Source of the DNA: Wolbachia endosymbiont (group B) of Parapoynx stratiotata | GTDB taxonomy: Bacteria > Pseudomonadota > Alphaproteobacteria > Rickettsiales > Anaplasmataceae | DNA length: 64,000 nt | Direction of reading: 5' to 3' | NCBI RefSeq assembly: GCF_947250635.1 | Contig: NZ_OX366335.1 | Location: 434,001-498,000, forward strand | Shown here: positions 43,891 through 53,192 of the stretch, one piece after another | How positions within the stretch are numbered: the stretch's first letter is position 1 | Layout: each line of letters begins with the position of its first letter | The notes under the pieces: model-generated | Databases searched by the model: none | What the model was told of the DNA's origin: nothing | What the model saw: the letters and a program-made list of their open reading frames with translations, nothing else | Position numbers and translations under genes: made by a program

Positions 43891-45117
43891 ATGAATGAAG
43901 TAATAACATTTGGTTGTCGTCTAAATTTCTACGAGAGTGAGTTAATCAAAGAAGCATTAAAAAAAGCAAAGAGAGAAAATGTTGTTGTAGTGCATAGCTG
44001 TGCAGTGACAAACGAAGCAGAACGCCAAGTGAAGCAAAAAATACGTAAGATCTATAAAAACGACCCAAGTAAAGAAATTATCGTAGTTGGCTGTGCCGTT
44101 CAATTAGATCCTAAATCATATAGTGATATTCCTGGTGTAAGTAAAGTGCTAGGTAATCAAGACAAGCTAAGAGCTGAAAATTATCTACTAAATAATGATG
44201 AAATCTTAGTCAGTGATAACCAAGTAGAACCTATTCTCATTAATGGATTTGAAGATAAATCAAGGGCATTTATTGAAATTCAAAATGGTTGTAATCATAG
44301 TTGTACATTTTGCTCAATTACTGAGGCAAGAGGAAATAATCGATCTGTGCCAGTAAACAATATTATAGAGCAAATTAAGATTTTTATAGAAAATGGGTAT
44401 CAAGAAGTGGTGTTTACAGGTGTTGATATTACTGACTTTGGTACAGATTTGTTTGGTAAGCAATCACTCAGTTCAATGATTAGAAGAGTTTTAAAGGATA
44501 TACCACAGTTAAAGAGACTAAGACTTTCCTCTATTGATGTTGCTGAAGTTGATGATGAACTAATGGATTTAATAGCTAATGAGTCAAGACTTATGCCTCA
44601 CTTACACTTGAGTCTACAGTCTGGTAATAATTTAATACTAAAGAGAATGAAACGTCGTCACAATAGAGAACAGGTGATAGAATTTTATCATAAAATGAAG
44701 AGCTTAAGACCTAATATAGCATTTGGCGCTGATATTATTGCTGGATTTCCAACAGAAACTGATAAAATGTTTCAGGATACAGTTGATTTACTGAAAAAAA
44801 TAAATGTAGTTTATCTACATGCTTTTCCATATTCAGAGCGGAAAAACACACCTGCTGCACGGATGCCACAAATACCAGAGAATGTACGTAAAGAACGAGT
44901 AAAGCATCTCAGAGAAATAAATAAAGAAATGATGAGCAGTTTTTATCAATCTTTGCTCGGCACTGAGCAAAGCGTTTTGGTTGAGCAGAATAATATTGGT
45001 AGAACAGAAAATTTTGCATTAATAAAACTTACATCAAGAGTTCAAGCTAAAAGTATTGTGAAAGCTCATGTTAAAGGAATAGAAAATAATTGTTTAATTG
45101 GAAATATTATTTCTTAA
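43891..45117 (+). CDS. mtaB: tRNA (N6-L-threonylcarbamoyladenosine(37)-C2)-methylthiotransferase MtaB
   Basis: Radical-SAM methylthiotransferase that adds a methylthio group to t6A37 of ANN-decoding tRNAs. The N-terminal MTTase domain carries cluster cysteines ('TFGCRLNFYESE', 'VHSCAVTNEAERQ', 'VVGCAVQ'). The radical SAM CxxxCxxC is 'IQNGCNHSCTFCSITEARG'. 'LRLSSIDVAEVDDEL' and 'HLHLSLQSGNNLILKRMKR' are typical of the MtaB branch. The length is 408 residues. The ATG at 43891 gives MNEVITFGCRLN, the expected start. Confidence 0.93.
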   Translation: MNEVITFGCRLNFYESELIKEALKKAKRENVVVVHSCAVTNEAERQVKQKIRKIYKNDPSKEIIVVGCAVQLDPKSYSDIPGVSKVLGNQDKLRAENYLLNNDEILVSDNQVEPILINGFEDKSRAFIEIQNGCNHSCTFCSITEARGNNRSVPVNNIIEQIKIFIENGYQEVVFTGVDITDFGTDLFGKQSLSSMIRRVLKDIPQLKRLRLSSIDVAEVDDELMDLIANESRLMPHLHLSLQSGNNLILKRMKRRHNREQVIEFYHKMKSLRPNIAFGADIIAGFPTETDKMFQDTVDLLKKINVVYLHAFPYSERKNTPAARMPQIPENVRKERVKHLREINKEMMSSFYQSLLGTEQSVLVEQNNIGRTENFALIKLTSRVQAKSIVKAHVKGIENNCLIGNIIS

Positions 45118-45176
45118 TTTTTGTACATTAAAGGAATATATGATATAGTAGTTATACTATAAGTGATAATTCATTT

Positions 45177-46091
45177 ATGATAATTAGAATATCTATTGCT
45201 TTATTTTTCATCTTCATTCCGTGTGTCTATTTTTTTATTACTTATATCAGTAACAATACACACATTGAGCAAGTGCAGCCCTTAAAATTAGAAACGGACA
45301 ATAATGAAAGTGTGATACATTCTGAAGAAGTTACTGAAAAAGAAGTGCCAATAAAATGTCAAGAACTTGAAAGTAGTTCACCTTCTGTTTTCCAAGTAGC
45401 TAATCAGAAAAATATGTGGCCAAGTATTGCAGATCAAGCTAAACCTACAAAGGAAAAATCAAAAAAACTTGGTTTCTATGTTAGTGCTAATGGTGGTAAG
45501 ATATATTCTGATAGCTCAGAAGTATTTGTGAAGGGTATACGTGCAATAGGAAAAAGAGTTCTTGCTTTAGCTGAGGGCCGTTATGGTGGTTTTCTTTTAG
45601 ACCTATTCTTAGGAGATGAAATTAAAAACATAAAAAAATTTAACGGTAAAATTGATTTTCAGTGGCTTAGCAGCATATCTGTAGGTTACTATGCTGGAGA
45701 AAATGGCCGAGTTGATTTTGAGACCATGTATTCTAAAGTCAATATTGAAGATAGTAACTCTCCTCCGGTATTTGATAAATCAGCAAGTGTATCTGCATTC
45801 TTATTAAATTTTTACTATAACCCTAATGTTCAAAATACTCAATTTGCTCCGTATATTGGTCTTGGTATAGGATCAACAGTTTTTAGATTAAAAAGGATTG
45901 ATAAATCATCTAAAAATTTAATGCCACTGAATGTTCCTTGGCTTGTTTATCAAATAAAGCTTGGTGTTGATTACTCAGTAATTCCAGAAGTTAAAACCTT
46001 TCTCGGCTATCGTTACTTTAATATTCCAACACCTATTGCAGACGATATATCCACTCATAATATTGAAGTTGGTTTGATGTTTAATTTTTAG
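45177..46091 (+). CDS. Outer-membrane surface antigen, P44/Msp2-like
   Basis: A 304-residue protein with an N-terminal hydrophobic signal/anchor (ISIALFFIFIPCVYFFITYI), a low-complexity linker (about 25-95), then a beta-barrel-like domain. The domain has alternating residues and Gly-rich turns ('FYVSANGGKIYSD', 'FAPYIGLGIGSTVF', 'VKTFLGYRYFNIPTP') and ends in phenylalanine (EVGLMFNF), the signal for outer-membrane assembly. This fits the Anaplasmataceae surface_Ag_2 (P44/Msp2/OMP-1) family. The long linker between anchor and barrel is unusual. Confidence 0.82.
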   Translation: MIIRISIALFFIFIPCVYFFITYISNNTHIEQVQPLKLETDNNESVIHSEEVTEKEVPIKCQELESSSPSVFQVANQKNMWPSIADQAKPTKEKSKKLGFYVSANGGKIYSDSSEVFVKGIRAIGKRVLALAEGRYGGFLLDLFLGDEIKNIKKFNGKIDFQWLSSISVGYYAGENGRVDFETMYSKVNIEDSNSPPVFDKSASVSAFLLNFYYNPNVQNTQFAPYIGLGIGSTVFRLKRIDKSSKNLMPLNVPWLVYQIKLGVDYSVIPEVKTFLGYRYFNIPTPIADDISTHNIEVGLMFNF

Positions 46092-46243
46092 TAATAATAT
46101 CTTTTCAATTCTAATATCCTGATTTCCATTCAGAAATTTGATAAATCTATCCATATCTTTAATCTTATGGCCATATCCTTTGTGATAGCCTGAAGATGGT
46201 TTCTGTTTCTTTTTTCCTTTTCCTCCACAAATATATTGGTTTT

Positions 46244-46329
46244 ATGCTCACTAAATTGGTGAGCATGTTACAACGTTTTTGACGACGAAAAGACTGGATA
46301 GCTACTTTCATGACAACCATTTAGTTGTC
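46244..46329. terminator. Two perfect stem-loops between convergent genes
   Basis: ATGCTCAC (46244-46251) pairs with GTGAGCAT (46259-46266). GACAAC (46312-46317) pairs with GTTGTC (46324-46329), the latter followed by TTTTCTC. They lie between the surface antigen gene and secD, which converge here, and the second has the shape of a rho-independent terminator. Confidence 0.5.
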
Positions 46330-46370
46330 TTTTCTCGTCTATCTTATTTTGTCACTCTGCTGAACAGATA

Positions 46371-47885
46371 CTAAAGTACTAGCTTTTGTGGGTTGATGCA
46401 CAATTCTATCAGAAGTTTTGTGACTATAATTGCAGAAAACATCGAGCATAAAACTCCTATCGATAAAGTGATAGAAAATCCTCTAATTGCTCCGCTACCA
46501 ATAATGAACATTATTCCTGAAGCAATTAGTGTAGTGAGGTTTGAATCAAGGATTGTTTTTATTGCGTTTTTAAATCCTTCTTCAATTGCACGAACCGTTC
46601 TTTTTCCTGCTCTTATTTCTTCGCGAATGCGTTCAAATATTAAAACATTTGCATCTACCGACATGCCAACAGTTAGAGCAATGCCAGCAATTCCAGGGAG
46701 AGTAAGAGTTGCTTCAAGTAAGGTAAGAATGAGTAGTATAGAGATTACATTAAAAACGAGTGCAACAGACGCTAACAAGCCTAATTTGCCGTAAGTAATG
46801 ATTATAGATAAACCAACGGCTATGATAGAGATTATTGCTGCAATTTCTCCTGCTTTTATTGACTCTTCTCCAAGGCTTGGACCAATGTTTTTTTCTTCAA
46901 TTATTTTAAGTGGTGCAGGTAGTGCACCTGATTTTAAAAGTATTGCAAGTTCACTCGCTTGTTTTTCAGTGAAATTACCGCTAATTTCTCCCTCTCCATT
47001 TAGAATAGGTTCACGTATTGTTGGTACAGTTAAGACTGTGTTATCTAAAACAATTGCAAAAGGCTTTCCTACATTTTCTTTAGTAATTTTTGCAAATTTT
47101 TTGCTTGCTATGCTGTCGAATTTGAAATGTACTGTTGGTTTACCTAAATTGCCAAATCTAACTGATGCGTTAACTAATGAATCACCGCCTATTTCAGTTT
47201 TGCGGAATATCGGGTAGGAATTACCCAAAGAATCCTTGAGCATAATCGTAGTGTCATGATCGATATCTTGCATTTTAGCTACATTGGTGTTTGCCAAATG
47301 GAAGGCCAGCTTGGCTGTTTTGCCAAGCAGAGATTTTATCTGCTGAGTGTCTTCTACTCCAGGAACTTGGACTAATATCTTATTTTGTCCTTGTTTTTGC
47401 ACACTTACTTCCTTAGTACCAAGCTTATCTAAGCGTCTTTGAACATTAACTATTGACTCTGAAACTACTTCATTGATTAATGAATTCTTATAATGCGGTT
47501 TATATGAAATGAAAATTGCAATATTTTTTCTACTCAATTCTAAATTTGGGTTTATTTTATGTATTAACGTTGAAACTTTTTTGTAATCATCAATATTATT
47601 TAAAGTTACAACCACTTGTTTATCGTTTTTTGCGCTAAATTCAATCTTTTGTGTTAACAGACCTTCTTTTATTTCATCGGTTAGCATGCTTAGTTTCTCT
47701 TTGAAGTAAAAATCTAAGTCTACATTTAGAAGCAGAGATGATCCACCTTTCAGGTCAAGCCCTAAATTTATTCTCTTTTTTGAGGTAAAGAACTTATTAT
47801 CAATAAAATTTGGCAGTATTATATATAAGGACAGCAAAAAAATTAGTAACACTGAAAGAGATTTAACTATTATCTTGTTTGGCAT
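46371..47885 (-). CDS. secD: Protein translocase subunit SecD
   Basis: Inner-membrane component that pulls exported proteins through SecYEG using the proton gradient. The N-terminal membrane helix and 'KRINLGLDLKGGSSLLLNVD' (D1 motif) are followed by 'VNVQRRLDKLGTKEVSVQKQGQNKILVQVPG' and then 'LLKSGALPAPL', 'GPSLGEESI', 'PGIAGIALTVGMSVDANVLIFERIREE' and 'SNLTTLIASGIMF' of the RND-type membrane domain. The length of 504 residues is normal for SecD alone; secF is not adjacent. Confidence 0.96.
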   Translation of the reverse strand: MPNKIIVKSLSVLLIFLLSLYIILPNFIDNKFFTSKKRINLGLDLKGGSSLLLNVDLDFYFKEKLSMLTDEIKEGLLTQKIEFSAKNDKQVVVTLNNIDDYKKVSTLIHKINPNLELSRKNIAIFISYKPHYKNSLINEVVSESIVNVQRRLDKLGTKEVSVQKQGQNKILVQVPGVEDTQQIKSLLGKTAKLAFHLANTNVAKMQDIDHDTTIMLKDSLGNSYPIFRKTEIGGDSLVNASVRFGNLGKPTVHFKFDSIASKKFAKITKENVGKPFAIVLDNTVLTVPTIREPILNGEGEISGNFTEKQASELAILLKSGALPAPLKIIEEKNIGPSLGEESIKAGEIAAIISIIAVGLSIIITYGKLGLLASVALVFNVISILLILTLLEATLTLPGIAGIALTVGMSVDANVLIFERIREEIRAGKRTVRAIEEGFKNAIKTILDSNLTTLIASGIMFIIGSGAIRGFSITLSIGVLCSMFSAIIVTKLLIELCINPQKLVL

Positions 47886-47957
47886 AAATTTAAACTATAT
47901 TAGTGCATTGTAGACCGAATAGTTGCTAATCACAAGCACCTAAAAGATTAGGACCGC

Positions 47958-48332
47958 CTAAAGCCCTGATCTATAATTGATGGTCTGCGTTTGTTTTTCT
48001 AAAATATCATTATAAATCCATGAATGAGGTTCAGAGGTAGCTTTAAGATTCTCTATTTGTTTATTTTTTCTAATGCTATCAATCGGAAGGTAAATGCATA
48101 AACCAAGTATTGAGAAAGTAACTATGGTAGCTGGTATGTGAATAGCAAGAAATTCACTATAACTTGGATCTTTCCAACCGAGAGGACTAGATAGAGAAGG
48201 ATGAGAGGAAAATCTGGGAATTGCTACTACTGAACTTAATGCTGTTAGAATAATAGCGACAGTGGCACCTACAAGAGGTAAAATATTCTTTTTATTAAAT
48301 CTGCCATTAGAATCTTTTAAAATATCAAACAT
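47958..48332 (-). CDS. Small membrane protein, 124 aa
   Basis: Hypothetical with two strong hydrophobic segments (ILPLVGATVAIILTALSSVV and IHIPATIVTFSILGLCIYL) and a basic/polar C-terminus. No family recognised. It lies upstream of secD on the same strand with a 72-base gap, and is divergent from hemC. Frame intact; probably lineage-specific. Confidence 0.65.
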   Translation of the reverse strand: MFDILKDSNGRFNKKNILPLVGATVAIILTALSSVVAIPRFSSHPSLSSPLGWKDPSYSEFLAIHIPATIVTFSILGLCIYLPIDSIRKNKQIENLKATSEPHSWIYNDILEKQTQTINYRSGL

Positions 48333-48451
48333 ACATACTCGTCGATTACTAAATGTTCGTGATACTATGCACTAATTATAAAGTATTCAATAACTAAACT
48401 GGAGATAATAAAAAATGGACATAGAATATAGACATATAATATGAAGGATAT

Positions 48452-49330
48452 ATGCTAGTTAAAATAGGTACGAGAGGAAGCGACCTTGCGATCATCCAAG
48501 CTTTGGAAGCAAAACAAAGATTATTAGAGTCTTTTCCTAATCTATCCGTTGAGATCATTAAAATCAAAACTTCTGGTGATAAATATGCTAATGTAACCCT
48601 TGCTGAAATAGGAGGTAAAGGACTGTTCCTCAGGGAGATTGAGGCTGAATTACTCAAAAATAATATAGATATGGCGGTTCATTCGCTAAAAGATGTACCT
48701 GCGTTTTTCTCGAAGGACTTAACAATTCCTTGTGTTTTAGAGAGGATAAGTCCATGTGATGTATTTATTTCTCATAAATATAAGAGCCTAAAAACTTTGC
48801 CACAGCAGGCTACAATTGCAACTTCTTCAATAAGAAGAAAAGTTCAGCTGTTAAATCTCAGGCCAGACTTAAATGTAGTGACACTGCGTGGAAATGTGAC
48901 AACTAGACTGCAAAATCAGAATTTTGATGGAATGATTTTAGCTGAAGCAGGGCTGATAAGATTAAAAAAATATCACTTAATTACAGAGGTATTGCCACCA
49001 AAAGTCATGTTAAGCGCAGTAGGGCAGGGGGCAATTTGCATTCAATGCCGAAAGAATGATATAAAAGTTATCGATCTTTTAGAGAAAATTAATAATAATA
49101 TGTCTTTTATAAGGGCAAAATCAGAGCGCAGTTTCATGAAGACAGTAAATGGTTCATGCTTTACACCGCTTGCAGCTTTAGCAGAATATGTGAGTGAAAA
49201 CATGCTACATCTTTATTGTATGTTAGCGGGCGAGAGAGTTATATACTTTACTGAACGCACTTCGTTTGTAGAAGATGCAGAAAAAATGGGTATGGATGCA
49301 GGATTAGAGTTAAAATCAAAATGCTTATAA
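48452..49330 (+). CDS. hemC: Hydroxymethylbilane synthase (porphobilinogen deaminase)
   Basis: Condenses four porphobilinogens to hydroxymethylbilane in haem synthesis. Seen: 'IGTRGSDLAIIQALEAKQRL' at the start, 'HSLKDVPAFFSKDL', 'IATSSIRRKVQLLNLRPDL', 'AVGQGAICIQCR', and 'NGSCFTPLAALAEY', which keeps the Cys that binds the dipyrromethane cofactor. The C-terminal domain is short (292 residues in all). The stop overlaps the murB start by 10 bases, showing translational coupling. Confidence 0.94.
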   Translation: MLVKIGTRGSDLAIIQALEAKQRLLESFPNLSVEIIKIKTSGDKYANVTLAEIGGKGLFLREIEAELLKNNIDMAVHSLKDVPAFFSKDLTIPCVLERISPCDVFISHKYKSLKTLPQQATIATSSIRRKVQLLNLRPDLNVVTLRGNVTTRLQNQNFDGMILAEAGLIRLKKYHLITEVLPPKVMLSAVGQGAICIQCRKNDIKVIDLLEKINNNMSFIRAKSERSFMKTVNGSCFTPLAALAEYVSENMLHLYCMLAGERVIYFTERTSFVEDAEKMGMDAGLELKSKCL

Positions 49331-50205
49331 GCTTACCTAAAGTATGTGGAATCTACCGTTATAATGTTTCAATGTCTAAAATGACTTGGTTAAATGTTGG
49401 TGGCCAAGCTGATGTACTATTTAAGCCACGTGACATTGAAGATCTAATGTGCTTGATAAAAGATGCGGAGTTACCAATTAGCGTTATCGGTGCAACATCC
49501 AACATAATAATTCGAGATAGTGGCATTCGAGGAATAACGGTGAAATTAGGCAAGGAATTTGCGTATATTAAATGTAAAGATAATAGCTCCATAGTTGCAG
49601 GTGGTGCTGCACTACTTAGTAACCTTGCCTACTTTGCAGGGGAACAGCAAATTAGTGGGCTTGAGTTTCTTGCTGGAATTCCAGGAACAGTTGGCGGTGG
49701 GGTAGAGATGAATGCAGGTGCATATGGTAGTGATATTGCGAGTGTTGTAAAATTTATAAGGGCAGTGAATCTAGAAGATGGAAATTTATATGAATTCTCC
49801 AGCGAAGAAATGGGATATTTTTATCGTGGACACAGTCTAAAAGGCAGGTGGATTTTTATTGAAGCTGAATTTAAAGGAGTAAGTTCAGAGTATGAGCTTA
49901 TATTTCAAAGATTGAAAGAAGTTATTGATAAAAAAAATAAAAGCCAACCAGTAAGAGGAAAAACTGCTGGTTGTATATTCAAAAATCCAATAGGCTGCAA
50001 GGCATGGAAACTGATTGATGAATCTGGCTGCCGAGGATTAGATAATGGTGTAGCTAAAATTTCTAAGAAACATTGTAATTTTCTACTCAATTACAATAAT
50101 GCAACTGCACTTGACTTAGAAAACCTTGGCAACAGAGTACAAGATGCAGTAAAAGATAGATTTAACATTGAACTTGAGTGGGAGATAAGGGTTTTGGGTA
50201 GGTAA
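49321..50205 (+). CDS. murB: UDP-N-acetylenolpyruvoylglucosamine reductase
   Basis: FAD enzyme making UDP-MurNAc for peptidoglycan/lipid II. FAD-binding parts are visible: 'TWLNVGGQADVLFKPRDIED', 'VIGATSNIIIRDSGIRGI' and 'GLEFLAGIPGTVGGGVEMNAGAYG'. Next come the active-site region 'YRGHSLKG', 'KTAGCIFKNPIG' and the C-terminal Glu in 'ELEWEIRVLG'. The length is 294 residues. Its start lies inside the end of hemC. Wolbachia keeps lipid II synthesis although it lacks a classical wall. Confidence 0.94.
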   Translation: MLISLPKVCGIYRYNVSMSKMTWLNVGGQADVLFKPRDIEDLMCLIKDAELPISVIGATSNIIIRDSGIRGITVKLGKEFAYIKCKDNSSIVAGGAALLSNLAYFAGEQQISGLEFLAGIPGTVGGGVEMNAGAYGSDIASVVKFIRAVNLEDGNLYEFSSEEMGYFYRGHSLKGRWIFIEAEFKGVSSEYELIFQRLKEVIDKKNKSQPVRGKTAGCIFKNPIGCKAWKLIDESGCRGLDNGVAKISKKHCNFLLNYNNATALDLENLGNRVQDAVKDRFNIELEWEIRVLGR

Positions 50206-50287
50206 CTTCTAACCTTCTCTAATATGACCTATTTCAATTGAGTACACTTCAATTTAAGTCCAAGGTACACTATTTTGCGAGGATAAT

Positions 50288-50758
50288 TTATGCTTCCTTT
50301 GAAGAAAAGCATTCTTTTATTTTTTCGACTGTAGGTTCTATAATACATTCATTTATTTTTTCAGCCGTCAATGCTAATAAACCTAATGCAAAAAGACTTA
50401 CAACTGGTGCAATAACTCCTATTGTTGCACTCATCAAAGCTGCTGATTCCATATTTAACATTACAGCAGGAAAAATAGTACCTATAGCTGTACCAAGACC
50501 AATCCCTACTGCGGCAGTGGTAGCTAAGGTACATAAAAAATAAGCTATTAGCTTTGTTTGGCTTGTTTTTTCATAATGCTTAAGACTATCTTCTCTGGAA
50601 GTAATTAAAATGAGAAATGAGTATGTAGAAACCAAAGAAATAATTCCGCCTATGATTAAAGGTGATAAAGCTGCAAAGTTTAAACTAAAGCCTATAAGTG
50701 TTCCTATTATAGCTGCTATCCCATAAGACTTTAAACGCTTTTTAATTTCTGGACCCAT
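50288..50758 (-). CDS. Hypothetical membrane protein, 156 aa
   Basis: About four hydrophobic segments (GIAAIIGTLIGFSLNFAAL, LIIGGIISLVSTYSFLILIT, AYFLCTLATTAAVGIGLGTA, LMSATIGVIAPVVSLFALGL) and a short acidic/Cys C-terminus. The amino-acid style (Ala/Gly/Ile-rich membrane pairs) resembles the C-terminal membrane hairpins of the ankyrin and LRR proteins in this window. Here there is no soluble interaction domain. No family recognised. Confidence 0.65.
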   Translation of the reverse strand: MGPEIKKRLKSYGIAAIIGTLIGFSLNFAALSPLIIGGIISLVSTYSFLILITSREDSLKHYEKTSQTKLIAYFLCTLATTAAVGIGLGTAIGTIFPAVMLNMESAALMSATIGVIAPVVSLFALGLLALTAEKINECIIEPTVEKIKECFSSKEA

Positions 50759-50878
50759 ACCTTCTTCTATGTATATTTAATTAATAATGAAATGTTACTC
50801 ATTTTTCCTTCATCTGTAAAGTTATCTAACCTAATTCCAAAAATTGTTATATAATGTTATTTTGAGGTTTTATTTTCA

Positions 50879-52063
50879 ATGCGCAAACTTGCAATACTCT
50901 TTTCTATACTGTTTGCGGTAATTGCTTACTATTTAAACAATGAAGTAATATTTGAAATAGCAAAGCTATTTAGCGATATATTCATCAGTCTGTTGAAATT
51001 GATTAGCTTACCTTTAGTTTTTCTATCTATAGTGTCCACAATTTCAGGGCTTAAAGACTCAATTGAAATTAAAGTATTACTTAAGAAGACGCTGTTTTAT
51101 ACGCTGCTTACAACCATTATAGCTGCATTTGTTGCGCTATCTTTCTATTTATTCATAGATCCAGTAAGAAAAAATTTCATAAGTAACACAATAGAAAGTG
51201 TGAGTGACAGCAACCACAATTACTTTTCATACTTAAAATCACTCATTCCTTCGAATTTTGTGCAAGTTTTTCTTGAAAATAATGTTATTGGTAGCATATT
51301 GATTGCTTTTTTGATGGGTGGAGCTATTATTTCGCTCTCAAAAGAAAAACAAGATATATTACACCAAATATTTTCTGCACTATTTGATACACTTCTTAGA
51401 ATTGCTCAAGGGTTATTAAAGTTTATTCCTCTTGCTGTATGGTCTTTTATCACATGTTTTTTATACGAGTTAAAAGGTGGCAGCGAATTCCATAGTCTTT
51501 TTTGGTATTTTGCTTGCATAATGTCTGCAAATTTCGTGCAAGCATTTGTGATTTTGCCACTACTCATGTGGTATAAAGGTATATCACCAATTCAAACGAT
51601 GAAAGGTGTTATGCCAGCACTTACACTTGCGTTTTTTTCTAAATCATCTAGTGCAACGCTGCCTACAACTATAGAATGTGTGCAAAATCAGCTAAAGGTA
51701 CCAAAGAAATTGTCATCTTTTATTCTACCAATATGCACAACAGTCAATATGAATGCGTGTGCTGCATTTATTTTAATCACAGTGATGTTTGTTGCAGAGA
51801 TGAATGGGCACACATTTTCCTTAAGTGAGATGTTCATATGGATTTTTTTAGCTACAGGAGCTGCAATTGGTAACGCTGGAGTGCCGATGGGGTGCTATTT
51901 TATGGCAACTAGTTATTTGGTATCAATGAATGTTCCTTTGTACATTATGGGATTGATTTTACCTATTTATACAATCATTGATATGTTTGAAACTGCAATA
52001 AATGTGTGGTCTGATATCTGTATAACGCAGATAATTAATAAAGAATTTCAAACTCAAGAATGA
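50879..52063 (+). CDS. Dicarboxylate/amino acid:cation symporter (DAACS family)
   Basis: Na+- or H+-driven importer of glutamate/aspartate or C4-dicarboxylates. It is polytopic, with the family's signature re-entrant loops: serine-rich 'FFSKSSSATLPTTIECV' and the 'CTTVNMNACAAFILITVMF' motif on transmembrane segment 7 (NMDGT region, here NMNAC). The later 'ATGAAIGNAGVPMGCYFMA' matches the HP2 loop. The length is 394 residues. The last base pairs overlap the pyrE start (ATGA), so the two are coupled. The NMNAC variation could alter ion or substrate preference. Confidence 0.92.
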   Translation: MRKLAILFSILFAVIAYYLNNEVIFEIAKLFSDIFISLLKLISLPLVFLSIVSTISGLKDSIEIKVLLKKTLFYTLLTTIIAAFVALSFYLFIDPVRKNFISNTIESVSDSNHNYFSYLKSLIPSNFVQVFLENNVIGSILIAFLMGGAIISLSKEKQDILHQIFSALFDTLLRIAQGLLKFIPLAVWSFITCFLYELKGGSEFHSLFWYFACIMSANFVQAFVILPLLMWYKGISPIQTMKGVMPALTLAFFSKSSSATLPTTIECVQNQLKVPKKLSSFILPICTTVNMNACAAFILITVMFVAEMNGHTFSLSEMFIWIFLATGAAIGNAGVPMGCYFMATSYLVSMNVPLYIMGLILPIYTIIDMFETAINVWSDICITQIINKEFQTQE

Positions 52064-52650
52064 TATTAGATAATACAATAATAAAAGAATTTGAAGAGGC
52101 TGGTGCGATTTTGCAAGGACATTTTGTACTCTCGTCAGGGCTGCACAGCAACACTTACATACAATGCGCTAAAATTTTTGAAAATCCAAGCAGAGCAATG
52201 AACGTTTGTGAGCTATTGGCGAATAAAATAAGAAAAGAGCTTATTGAACCCATAGATTTAATACTATCTCCTGCGATTGGTGGAATAATCGTGGGTTATG
52301 AGATTGGTAGACAGCTTGGAATCCGAACAATATTTTGCGAACGTGTTAATGGTAAATTTGAATTACGCCGTGGATTTGAGATTAAACAAGGTGAGAAAAT
52401 CTTACTAATTGAAGATGTGATTACCACAGGTAAATCTTCACTTGAAGCAGTAAAATGTGCAGAAGAGAAGGGAGGTAAAGTTGTTGCTGGAGCTTCTTTG
52501 ATCAAGAGAAATAGTGAAACAAAACTGCCCTTTCCTGTAATATCTTTGATTGAACTAAATATCAAAAACTATAGCGAGGAAGAACTGCCAAGTGAATTAA
52601 AACAATTACCTATAATGAAACCTGGGAGTAGAGAATATTTAACAAAATAA
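52060..52650 (+). CDS. pyrE: Orotate phosphoribosyltransferase
   Basis: Makes OMP from orotate and PRPP in pyrimidine synthesis. The PRPP-binding motif 'ILLIEDVITTGKSSLEAV' is intact, and 'GHFVLSSGLHSNTYIQCAKI' and 'SPAIGGIIVGYEIGRQLG' are characteristic. The length is 196 residues. It begins in an ATGA overlap with the upstream transporter gene, so it is translated from the same message. Confidence 0.95.
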   Translation: MILDNTIIKEFEEAGAILQGHFVLSSGLHSNTYIQCAKIFENPSRAMNVCELLANKIRKELIEPIDLILSPAIGGIIVGYEIGRQLGIRTIFCERVNGKFELRRGFEIKQGEKILLIEDVITTGKSSLEAVKCAEEKGGKVVAGASLIKRNSETKLPFPVISLIELNIKNYSEEELPSELKQLPIMKPGSREYLTK

Positions 52651-53192
52651 TTCTATATATGGCTAAAGTGATTCAGTAACTTTTACGTGTTATATGTTGA
52701 TCTTTTTGCATCAAAGTTAGATATTACAGTTTATTTTCCTGTATTCGTTCAACAGAATGGCAAAATAAGATAGACAAATAAAGATATAAAGTAAAAACAA
52801 TAATAGGTGTCATTCCGGTTCGTGACACTTGCTTTATGTAGTTTCATTGAAAACGTTGTTTTTATTATAATACCTCCTATGATTAGTTTGCTTGTGAGCA
52901 CCAGTGTCTGGGCACTGGAATGACAAGAAAAGGCTACTTGAATGACAGGAAAGGAACTACTAAAACAAATAGGTGTCATTCCAGCGCGTGACGCTGGAAT
53001 CCAGAAAAGAACAATGGATCTCAGTGTCTGAGCACTGGGATGACAAGGTAGTAAGCACTGGGATGAAACCTTTTTGCTTCAATATTTTGCACAGTAGCCA
53101 TGCAACTTAACAGATACTTTTCTCTTCATTTATCCTAAGGTTTTTATGGGTTAAAAAACCCATAAAAACCTTATATAAAACCCCTGTTGTGA
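52651..53192. repeat. Repeat-rich intergenic region
   Basis: No gene. Between about 52805 and 53070 there are at least three copies or parts of the palindromic repeat family: around 52807 (GTGTCATTCCGGTTCGTGAC), around 52900 (CCAGTGTCTGGGCACTGGAA) and 52975-53070 (with TTCCAGCG-CGTGA-CGCTGGAA and AGTGTCTGAGCACTGGGATG). The 3' side holds the large hairpin described separately. Confidence 0.65.
53137..53172 (-). terminator. 16-bp perfect stem-loop after the coiled-coil gene
   Basis: AAGGTTTTTATGGGTT (53137-53152), a 4-base A loop, then its exact inverse AACCCATAAAAACCTT (53157-53172). It sits 20 bases beyond the stop of the minus-strand gene 53193-54059. It is a likely terminator, although the T-run lies within the stem rather than after it. 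Confidence 0.6.

Noticed and set aside
46092..46240. Minus-strand coding-like stretch (GGKGKKKQKPSSGYHKGYGH...)
   Set aside because: No start codon or ribosome site in frame and it runs into the surface antigen gene; possibly a relic, but support is too weak to annotate.
46393..47217. Two plus-strand ORFs of 133 and 139 codons
   Set aside because: Exact antisense shadows of secD, which is unmistakable on the other strand.
52749..52979. 76-codon minus-strand ORF
   Set aside because: Lies in palindromic repeats and non-coding DNA; sequence derived from the repeat.
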